From NCBI GenBank assembly GCA_029941785.1, contig JAPYTK010000010.1, positions 1 to 56,981 of the forward strand: a DNA stretch of 56,981 nt. The letters run 5' to 3'. The DNA comes from Polyangiaceae bacterium (GTDB lineage Bacteria; Myxococcota_A; Polyangia; Polyangiales; Polyangiaceae). The notes below the pieces were generated by a model. The model was not told the origin of the DNA. It saw only the letters and a program-made list of their open reading frames with translations, and made no database searches. The translations under genes and the position numbers were made by a program. Numbering within the stretch: the first letter of the stretch is position 1; each line of letters opens with the position of its first letter. Shown piece by piece: positions 50,832 through 56,981 of the stretch.

Positions 50832-51356
50832 GCCGCAGGCGGCATCACAAACGAAATGAGCGGCGACACCCGAACAGGCGCCGCCGCTACTCTCTCACCG
50901 AAATGAGACCCTAAAAGGCTAGGAGAACCTCCTGTAAGTGTTGGACATGATCGATCATCGTTGCCTTTCCTCCTCCGGGTGCTTTGCCGGCGCCCATTGA
51001 CCGGCGCGCGTGCCGGCACGGTTCTGGGCGTTCGATGGGTGGGGGACGAACAGCGACGCGCTGCAGCTTGCGACGACGTTCGCCCCGCGATGCGAGTTGG
51101 CAGCAGAGCCCCGAAACCTGCTCAATGCGCGCATGAATCAGGTTGTCTCGGAACACGGACCAGTCCGGGGTTTCCACCCTCTGCTGCCTCACAATTCGAG
51201 CATACAACGAGAGTTTATACTGCGCACGTTTCCAGCACTGTTTTGCCGTCACGCATACGGATGGTCAGGTACGGTCACGTGTTATCAGCTATTTAGGCAT
51301 CAACTGTCAGATGATGCCTGCTCGGCTTTGGCGGCGATACTCGACCTCATCACGCC
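50832..51356. other. intergenic region with no convincing gene
   Basis: Over 500 bp hold no gene that I recognise. The first 130 bp contain a GCGGCG/CGCCGC hairpin-type repeat after the Nudix gene (near 50858-50890) and two copies of CGAAATGAG. The right half (51180-51340) is poorer in G+C than its surroundings and its codon pattern is not that of the neighbours. Open frames exist on both strands (plus 51010-51360, minus 50911-51252), neither with known motifs. It may be regulatory DNA or the worn remains of a gene. Confidence 0.5.
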
Positions 51357-51360
51357 TTAG
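51010..51360 (+). CDS. doubtful small open reading frame
   Basis: A possible 116-aa product beginning MPARFWAFDGWGTNSDALQL. Its first half has strongly G/C third positions; the second (SSIQREFILRTFPALFCRHA, YGWSGTVTCYQLFRHQLSDD) does not, and no domain is recognisable. No ribosome site is seen. It overlaps the convergent hypothetical gene by 4 bp. It may be a foreign or decayed gene, or chance. Confidence 0.25.
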   Translation: MPARFWAFDGWGTNSDALQLATTFAPRCELAAEPRNLLNARMNQVVSEHGPVRGFHPLLPHNSSIQREFILRTFPALFCRHAYGWSGTVTCYQLFRHQLSDDACSALAAILDLITP

Positions 51361-51659
51361 CGAAAAGGACTTCCTGCGGAGGCGTCCTCGGCTCTCGCCC
51401 CGATCCCCGCAGCACGACGAGCTTCGTGAACGCGGACGAAGTGTTCGGCATCGGCCATGGCCGCTTCCATCTCGGCGAATGGTTCATGCCCCCGGTGGAT
51501 TTCGTCATCTCGCCGTGCAAGCCAGTGAAAACCGCCGCGTGTCGCATGTCCGTTGCCGTGCCACTCGACGCGTAAGGACCACCCCTGTTGCAACGCTCGG
51601 TAGTCGCCATCGTGTTCGTCGCGCGTCCACGCGCTGATGCTCGGATGAGGATGTCCCAT
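51357..51659 (-). CDS. hypothetical protein
   Basis: A possible 100-aa soluble protein starting MGHPHPSISAWTRDEHDGDY, followed by ALQQGWSLRVEWHGNGHATR, GGFHWLARRDDEIHRGHEPF and AEMEAAMADAEHFVRVHEAR. Codon third positions are mostly G/C, as in its neighbours, and the amino acid mix is reasonable for a folded protein rich in His and Trp. I do not recognise a family. It lies 51 bp downstream of the RND permease on the same strand and could be the last gene of that operon. A competing frame over the same bases (51350-51679) is less protein-like. Confidence 0.5.
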   Translation of the reverse strand: MGHPHPSISAWTRDEHDGDYRALQQGWSLRVEWHGNGHATRGGFHWLARRDDEIHRGHEPFAEMEAAMADAEHFVRVHEARRAAGIGARAEDASAGSPFR

Positions 51660-51710
51660 AACGGCGCGAAGTTTGTCATAAGCAGGCCGACTTGAACAGC
51701 ACCTTTGGGC

Positions 51711-54700
51711 CTATTCTGCGGCGGCGTGGGTCACATCGAGCGACGAGTCGACGGGCCCTCCGCTTGGATCGTCATCCATACCCATGAGCTGGCTCAGCGT
51801 CCGCTTGAGGTCTTCGAGGATGAGATAGACACACGGGACCAACAACAAGATGACGAAGGTCGCGAAAAGTACGCCGAAGCCGAGGCTCAAGGCCATCGGG
51901 ATCAAGAAGCGTGCTTGCATCGACTTCTCGATGATCATCGGGACCAAGCCCAGGAAGGTGGTGAGCGACGTGAGGATGATCGGCCGGAATCGGCGTGCTG
52001 CGCCGGCGATCACCGCGTCTTCAACGGACATGCCCTGGGCTCGGAACTGATTCGTCGCGCTGATGAGGACCAAGGAGTCGTTGATCACCACGCCGCTCAG
52101 CGCGACGAATCCCATCGCGCTCAGCATGCTCAGATCGTAACCCATCAAGAGGTGCCCACCGAGCGCCCCGACCAAGCCAAAGGGGATGGCGAACATGATG
52201 ATCAGGGGCTGCGAGTAGCTCCGGAATGGGATCGCCATCAGAGCGAAGATGGCGATAAGCGCCATCATGTATCCCCTCACCATGTACATCATCGACTCGT
52301 TTTGTTCTTTCTGTTGTCCTGACATTTCGTACCGCAATCCCGGGTAGCGGCTCACGAGTTCGGACATGAATCCAGGCGAGGCTGGATCGGTAGAGGTCAG
52401 TTCTGAAACCACTCGGTTGGCGTTAGTGACGAGCTCTTCCACGTCTGCTTTGACGGTGATCTCACGGTGGCCGTCGGCTCGTTTGATTTGGGTATAGGCT
52501 CGTCCGCGAGTGACGCTCGCCGCCTGCGCCAAGGGAATTTCGCCGCCGTCGCGGGTGCGGATCAAGAGCTCCTCGACATCGTGAAGGCTGCTCCGTTCTG
52601 AGCGGGGGAGTCGAACGTACACCCGCACTTCGTCACGCCCCCGTTGCTGCCGGGATGCTTCGGATCCGAAAAACGCGCTGCGGACTTGTCGTGCCAGCTC
52701 CACCTCTGTGATCCCGAGCGACCGAGCTTCGGGTTTGAGTCGAAAGTCGAGCTGCTCCTTGCCGAGGGAGACGCCGTCGTCGATGTCTTTGACGCCACGG
52801 AAGGTGCGGAGTTTTGTCGAGAGCTCGGTCGCGGCCTCTTCTAGCGCCGTCACGTCGTTGTGGCTGAGACGGAAACTGATCGGCGCACTACCCGTGGCGC
52901 CCGCGGTGAACGTGAACTTGAGACTGTCGGCCCCCGGAATGTCGCCGATCTTCTTTCGCCACTGTTGTGCGAACTGTTGCGCGCTGATCTTTCGGGCATC
53001 GCTCTCGACCATGAACACCGCGACTTCGGTGATGTGGCTGCCGGACTGAGAGGCTCGTTTGTCGTGTCCGACCCCTCCGAAGTTGGCGCCGCCCACTTGG
53101 GAGAACATGCCCCGGCTCAGTTTTTCTTCTCCCCCGTTTTCACTCATCACGCCATCGGCCGCGCGAACGATTCGGTTCATGTACGTTTTCGTCTCGGCGA
53201 CCGGCGTGCCGTACGGCATCTTCAGCTGAGCAAAGACGACATCGAGCTGGATCTTGGGCATGAAGGTGAAGTCGATGCGGCCCCCCGCGACGAAACCGAT
53301 GCTCAGGGTGAGGACCATCAGCCCGGCGGAGACGGCGACGTAGCGAAAACGCATGAGCCGCCGTATGGCCGGTGCGAATTGCCCGGTGATAAAGTTCTCC
53401 ACGGCTCCCGAAAAACGTGCCTGGCCGCGGGCGATGGCGCCGAAGGGCCCCATGCGCTCGCCAAAGATTGTGCAAATCAGTTTGCGAAGGAACCTTGCGA
53501 TCGGGTTTTCGTGGCTGAGGTGAGCGGGCAGGACGAGCAAGCTCTCTATGAGCGACACCAAGAGCACGGTGATGACCACCACGGGAATTTGATAGAAGAA
53601 CTTCCCCATGATGCCGGGAATGAACAACAGCGGACTGAAGGCCACCACGGTCGTGAGCACACTGAAGATCACCGGTGCGGCCACCTCCTTTGTCCCTCGA
53701 ATGGCCGCCTGGGCCGGCGAGTACCCTTCGCACTTGGCTTTGTAGACGGCCTCGCCGACGACGATGGCATCATCCACCACGATCCCGAGCGTCACGATGA
53801 AGGCGAAGAGGGAGATCATGTTGAGCGAGACGTTCCATCCCGGCAAGAACAGGAAGGCCCCCAAGAAGGAGATCGGGATCCCCATCGTTACCCAGAAGGC
53901 GAGACGGATCTCCAGGAAGAGGCCAAGCGTCAGCAGGACCAGGGTGAGGCCGAGCTGGGCGTTGCGCTTCAAGAGATCGATGCGCCCGCGATACATCTCC
54001 GAACGGTCATTCCATACCGAGAAGTGGACACCTGGGGGGAGATCTTTCTCGTGTGTCTCCAGGTACTCCTGGACAGCATTCGATACCGTGATGGGGGTCT
54101 CGTCCCCGACACGAAAGAGGCGGACCATGGCGGCGGGGTGGCCGTTGAAATAGGCGGCGCGGTCGGTCTCTTGGAAACCGTCATTCACTTGGGCGACGTC
54201 GCTGAGCTTGAGCTCGGTGCCGTTCGGCAGGCTCAACAGTACGATGTTCTCGAATTCTGCACCGAAGTCGCGCCGTTCGGTGGTTCGCAGCAAGATCTCG
54301 CCCCGCGCGGTTTTCACGGCACCAGCAGGGAGCTCGACGTTGGCTGCGCGAATGGCTTGTGCGATTTGGTCGAGGGTCAGGTTGTGGGCGCGCAGCTTCT
54401 CCCGTGGCACGGACACGCTGATTTCGTAGGCGCGCACGCCAGCGAGTTCGACGGCGGTGATGCGTGAGTCTTGGAGGAGATTGTCGCGGGTTTGCTCGGC
54501 CAGCGCGCGCAGGGCACGCTCGCTGGCTTTGCCGTAGATCACCAAGGACACAACTTGGTTGCGGAACTGAACGATGCTCGTCGTGGGCCGTTCTGCATCT
54601 TGCGGAAAGGAGGTGATCCGATCGATGGCGCTCTTGGTGTCCGCGAGAACGCGATCTTGATCGGCCCCGAGGAGGAGGGAGATGATAATGTTGGCGAAGC

Positions 54701-55025
54701 CCTCGTTGCTCGTGGAGCTGACCTCCTTGACTCCGTCGATACCGCGCACGGCTTCTTCGACCGCTTTGGTCACGCCCCGTTCGACTTCGCCAGGACTCGC
54801 GCCGGGGTAGGGAACCGTGACGCTGATCACGTCGAGGGCAAACTCCGGAAACACCTCCTGTCGAAGCTGCCTCATGAACACCAAGCCGCCGAAGATGAGA
54901 ACCAACATCAGGAGGTTCGATGCCACGCTGTTGCGGGCCATCCAGGCGAGCGGGCCGCTGGCGGGTAACTCGTTGTTGTCTTGGCTGGCCGGTGAGTCGC
55001 CAGAGGGGGAGTGCGAGGGGTTCAT
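51711..55025 (-). CDS. RND efflux transporter permease (AcrB/HAE1-like)
   Basis: A 1104-aa inner-membrane pump. It has the two-fold RND plan: an N-terminal membrane segment near residue 35-50, periplasmic porter VFPEFALDVISVTVPYPGAS, SSTSNEGFANIIISLLLGAD, then TM2-6 with the proton-relay GIVVDDAIVVGEAVYKAK in TM4, and the second half AIFALMAIPFRSYSQPLIIM, PFGLVGALGGHLLMGYDLSM and GVVINDSLVLISATNQFRAQ. The GGANFGGVGHDKRASQSGSH loop is not typical. Substrates are unknown; the HAE1-like porter suggests organic molecules instead of metals. ATG 55025 abuts the stop of the adaptor gene. Confidence 0.95.
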   Translation of the reverse strand: MNPSHSPSGDSPASQDNNELPASGPLAWMARNSVASNLLMLVLIFGGLVFMRQLRQEVFPEFALDVISVTVPYPGASPGEVERGVTKAVEEAVRGIDGVKEVSSTSNEGFANIIISLLLGADQDRVLADTKSAIDRITSFPQDAERPTTSIVQFRNQVVSLVIYGKASERALRALAEQTRDNLLQDSRITAVELAGVRAYEISVSVPREKLRAHNLTLDQIAQAIRAANVELPAGAVKTARGEILLRTTERRDFGAEFENIVLLSLPNGTELKLSDVAQVNDGFQETDRAAYFNGHPAAMVRLFRVGDETPITVSNAVQEYLETHEKDLPPGVHFSVWNDRSEMYRGRIDLLKRNAQLGLTLVLLTLGLFLEIRLAFWVTMGIPISFLGAFLFLPGWNVSLNMISLFAFIVTLGIVVDDAIVVGEAVYKAKCEGYSPAQAAIRGTKEVAAPVIFSVLTTVVAFSPLLFIPGIMGKFFYQIPVVVITVLLVSLIESLLVLPAHLSHENPIARFLRKLICTIFGERMGPFGAIARGQARFSGAVENFITGQFAPAIRRLMRFRYVAVSAGLMVLTLSIGFVAGGRIDFTFMPKIQLDVVFAQLKMPYGTPVAETKTYMNRIVRAADGVMSENGGEEKLSRGMFSQVGGANFGGVGHDKRASQSGSHITEVAVFMVESDARKISAQQFAQQWRKKIGDIPGADSLKFTFTAGATGSAPISFRLSHNDVTALEEAATELSTKLRTFRGVKDIDDGVSLGKEQLDFRLKPEARSLGITEVELARQVRSAFFGSEASRQQRGRDEVRVYVRLPRSERSSLHDVEELLIRTRDGGEIPLAQAASVTRGRAYTQIKRADGHREITVKADVEELVTNANRVVSELTSTDPASPGFMSELVSRYPGLRYEMSGQQKEQNESMMYMVRGYMMALIAIFALMAIPFRSYSQPLIIMFAIPFGLVGALGGHLLMGYDLSMLSAMGFVALSGVVINDSLVLISATNQFRAQGMSVEDAVIAGAARRFRPIILTSLTTFLGLVPMIIEKSMQARFLIPMALSLGFGVLFATFVILLLVPCVYLILEDLKRTLSQLMGMDDDPSGGPVDSSLDVTHAAAE

Positions 55026-56369
55026 CTAGAGACCTCGCCTCGAGGTCGTCGTCGCGGGCGCCGGGCTGATGACGCGCAGTTTCATTCCGCTGACTGCGCT
55101 GCCGAGTCGGGACACGATGACCCGATCGCCTGTGGCCAGGGAGCCGCGAATGATCGTGATCTGACTCGTGCTCCAGACCACGCGAACGGATTTGACCGTG
55201 AGTTCATTCTTGGCGTTCAAGAGCCACACGGTGTTGTCGCTGCGCAGAGCTCGGCGGGGGATCTCGACGACCTGCTCGAGCAGTTTGCCCTCGATTTCCA
55301 CGTGAACGAACGAGCCTAGAAGAAGGGGGAGGGTGCTCGTTGTCGGGCTGCCGGCGTCCATCTCGTCAGACCGCTTCGCGAGGCTGCTTTCCGCGGCGGT
55401 CTTGGGCTTCAGGCCAAAGGGGTCCTGTACTTCGACGACCAAACGAGCCATTCGCCCTGCGGGATCCAGATCGCCGAGCAGTCGAATGACGCGCCCGTCA
55501 CGCTCGATTCGACCTTGGCCGGTATCGATCCAGATGCGCGCGTGCGAGCCGAGCGTGTCGCCTTGGGGTAGCTTGACGTACGGGAGCTTGTCGATGGGGA
55601 TGGATACTTGCACCCAGAAGGCGTCGGTACCCACCAAGGTGGCGATCTGCGATTGCGGGCCGACGAGTTGCCCCAGATCGACACGCTCCGTTTGGACGAA
55701 GGCGTTGAATGGCGCAATGAGAGTGGTTCGGCTCAGGCTGAGTTGCGCACGCTGCACGGATGACTCGGCAGATTGAAGCGCAACCTTTGCGCTCTTGAGG
55801 TGTTGTTCTCGCAGCGCCAGGGGTGGCTTTTCGTCCGCTTTCTTGGCAGCTTTCTCGTCGCTTTGCTTCTCGGGGGGAGCAGGTTTGGGGCGCCCCATGG
55901 CTTTTCGTCGAGACTGAAACAGCGACCACTCCTTCTCTGCGATTTGTTTGCGGCCGCGTTCGATCTCCAGGTTGAGGCGCTGCGCTTCGACTTGAGCTCT
56001 TTGTTGCCGAAGCGCGAGCGCGTAGTCCCGTGCGTCGATCCGCACCAGGGATTGGCCGGCGCGAACGGTCCCGCCGGGAACGAGCGCTGCGTCGTGCCAC
56101 ACGATGCGTCCGCCTACCTCCGGTTGTAAGACCACCTGGCGAGCAGCTTGTACGCTGCCATGCAGTTCGAGCTGCAACGCGCGCGTTCCCACTTGAAGTG
56201 TGTGTACTTCCACCACGGGAAGGATCGCGGCTTCAGGCTCTTTGGCAGGTTTGGTCTTGGTCTTGATGAGCGTCGCGGCGCCACCGATCCCGATGGCCAA
56301 CAGCACCAAGCTCAACAGAGCGGCGAGCCAACGAGGCATGTCCTTTTGTTCGACCCTGCTGTGGCTCAT
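55026..56369 (-). CDS. RND efflux periplasmic adaptor (HlyD/AcrA family)
   Basis: A 447-aa membrane-fusion protein. One membrane anchor (LAALLSLVLLAIGIGGAATL, about residues 14-33) is followed by VVEVHTLQVGTRALQLELHG and the biotinyl-lipoyl half VQAARQVVLQPEVGGRIVWH with RAGQSLVRIDARDYALALRQ. A helical hairpin of about 100 residues follows (AQVEAQRLNLEIERGRKQIA), interrupted by a Lys/Pro/Ala-rich loop (KPAPPEKQSDEKAAKKADEK), then the lipoyl return LIAPFNAFVQTERVDLGQLV and beta-barrel. The Lys/Pro loop is an insert at the hairpin tip. ATG 56369 overlaps the outer-membrane gene as ATGA. Confidence 0.93.
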   Translation of the reverse strand: MSHSRVEQKDMPRWLAALLSLVLLAIGIGGAATLIKTKTKPAKEPEAAILPVVEVHTLQVGTRALQLELHGSVQAARQVVLQPEVGGRIVWHDAALVPGGTVRAGQSLVRIDARDYALALRQQRAQVEAQRLNLEIERGRKQIAEKEWSLFQSRRKAMGRPKPAPPEKQSDEKAAKKADEKPPLALREQHLKSAKVALQSAESSVQRAQLSLSRTTLIAPFNAFVQTERVDLGQLVGPQSQIATLVGTDAFWVQVSIPIDKLPYVKLPQGDTLGSHARIWIDTGQGRIERDGRVIRLLGDLDPAGRMARLVVEVQDPFGLKPKTAAESSLAKRSDEMDAGSPTTSTLPLLLGSFVHVEIEGKLLEQVVEIPRRALRSDNTVWLLNAKNELTVKSVRVVWSTSQITIIRGSLATGDRVIVSRLGSAVSGMKLRVISPAPATTTSRRGL

Positions 56370-56981
56370 GAGCCGCGTTCCTTTGAGGCCTTGGTGGCCG
56401 TCGTCTTCGATTTGTCGTTTGGATGACGGGGTTTTTTCATTTTGCGCGTCCAGGTCCCCCCCAAGGCGCGATACAGCTGTACGCGCTGTGACAGTAGTTG
56501 CCTCTTGGCACCAAGTAGATTCTGCTCAGCTTGTTGGAGCGAGCGAAGCGCCGTGAGCGTAGGTAGGAAACTCGGCGCGACACCGGCACTAAACTGGCGC
56601 TCTGCTGCTTGGACGGTTTGCTCCGCCGTTGCGACTTGGGCTTCCAGTTGACCGATGTACTTTCGCTGTTGTCGTTCGCGGATCAGTGTGGATTCGACCT
56701 CGAGAAGCGCATTGAGCAGGGCTTGGCCGTAGGCATTCAAGCTCTCCTCGACCACGGCTTTCGTTCGCGCGTGCTCGGCTGCGCGACGTCCGCCGTCCCA
56801 TAGGGGGGCGGTGATGTTACCGACGAAGTTCCACACGAAGGAGTCGAAGAAGTCCGCGAGTTGGCTTGTGCTGAAGCCAAGACTGCCACTCAAGCCCAAG
56901 GTCGGAAAGCGAGCGGCGAGGGCCTGAGCGACCCGGTAATCGGCGGCGACGACGCGGCGTCGTGCGGCTCGCAGATCGGGT
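56366..56981 (-). CDS. outer-membrane efflux protein, TolC family (5' truncated)
   Basis: The frame is open to the end of the window, so the N-terminal part of the gene is missing. About 205 codons remain. The visible part has DLRAARRRVVAADYRVAQAL with FPTLGLSGSLGFSTSQLADF, then GNITAPLWDGGRRAAEHART, VEESLNAYGQALLNALLEVE and QVQAAERQFSAGVAPSFLPT-like features (VQAAERQFSAGVAPSFLPTL), which are the repeats of TolC/NodT-type channels. The C-terminus ends in a Lys-rich tail (KMKKPRHPNDKSKTTATKAS). First gene of the operon in view; with the adaptor and pump it completes a tripartite export system. Confidence 0.92.
   Translation of the reverse strand, partial: PDLRAARRRVVAADYRVAQALAARFPTLGLSGSLGFSTSQLADFFDSFVWNFVGNITAPLWDGGRRAAEHARTKAVVEESLNAYGQALLNALLEVESTLIRERQQRKYIGQLEAQVATAEQTVQAAERQFSAGVAPSFLPTLTALRSLQQAEQNLLGAKRQLLSQRVQLYRALGGTWTRKMKKPRHPNDKSKTTATKASKERGS

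Noticed and set aside
50911-51252. 113-codon minus-strand frame in the gap
   Set aside because: No motif, unusual composition, no ribosome site, and it conflicts with another weak frame.
52860-54467. Long plus-strand open frame opposite the RND permease
   Set aside because: It is rich in His, Asp and Arg in the pattern of an antisense shadow, and the RND gene is certain.

Overview
This window is ordinary-density chromosomal DNA of high G+C content, with about 50 genes on both strands and no sign of plasmid, phage or insertion-sequence genes. The content points to a myxobacterium (Myxococcota, most likely the Polyangiales side). The reasons are a serine protease ending in a MYXO-CTERM-like tail, a sigma-54 activator fused to an FHA domain, a dozen lipoproteins with Cys-rich or Ser/Thr/Gly-rich segments, a TIGR02266-like PilZ protein, and DinB, PlsX and RNase E/G neighbourhoods of delta-proteobacterial type. 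The species is not determined.

Layout. 1-884: end of an SNF2 helicase. 881-5721: minus-strand operon of a TetR repressor (with a near-perfect operator over its own promoter), a histidine-rich fatty-acid hydroxylase, a CapA-like lipoprotein, a beta-propeller lipoprotein and an SUMF1-fold lipoprotein. 5830-9126: an extensin/M15-like protein divergent from hrcA, then a response regulator. 9211-14564: valS, a Cys-rich repeat lipoprotein and a GreB-type factor. 14637-18374: a DUF1877-like protein, a thiolase, a metallophosphoesterase, a methyltransferase and rpoZ. 18418-24599: pyrH, divergent from a PpiC lipoprotein, a KamA-like radical SAM enzyme and an acyl-CoA carboxylase beta subunit, followed by two paralogous small Cys-rich lipoproteins.

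24918-30269 is the most compact operon: RNase E/G with a very large insert in its S1 domain, a PilZ protein, riboflavin synthase, a RibBA whose GTP cyclohydrolase II half looks dead, lumazine synthase and nusB. Lumazine synthase and riboflavin synthase act together with the dihydroxybutanone-phosphate synthase half of RibBA; ribD and a working ribA must lie elsewhere.

30315-38475 holds the FHA-GAF-sigma-54 activator, envelope proteins of unknown role, an elongated signal peptidase I, an SH3-like lipoprotein, and a secreted trypsin-like protease divergent from a lipoprotein with a Kazal-like tail. 38497-50831 holds an MFS transporter, nudC, pfkA, dinB-plsX-epimerase (translationally coupled), a HAD hydrolase, nadA, a VWA-type lipoprotein, a DUF962 membrane protein and a CoA-type Nudix hydrolase. 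50832-51356 is a poorly coding gap. 51711-56981 is a tripartite RND efflux operon whose outer-membrane gene runs off the window.

No rRNA, tRNA, CRISPR array or transposase was seen. The best leads are the RNase E/G insert, the degenerate RibBA, the TetR-controlled hydroxylase/CapA operon, the protease/Kazal-like pair, and a recurring leaderless promoter architecture. I did not find a clearly undescribed multi-gene system; the leads are modest and testable.
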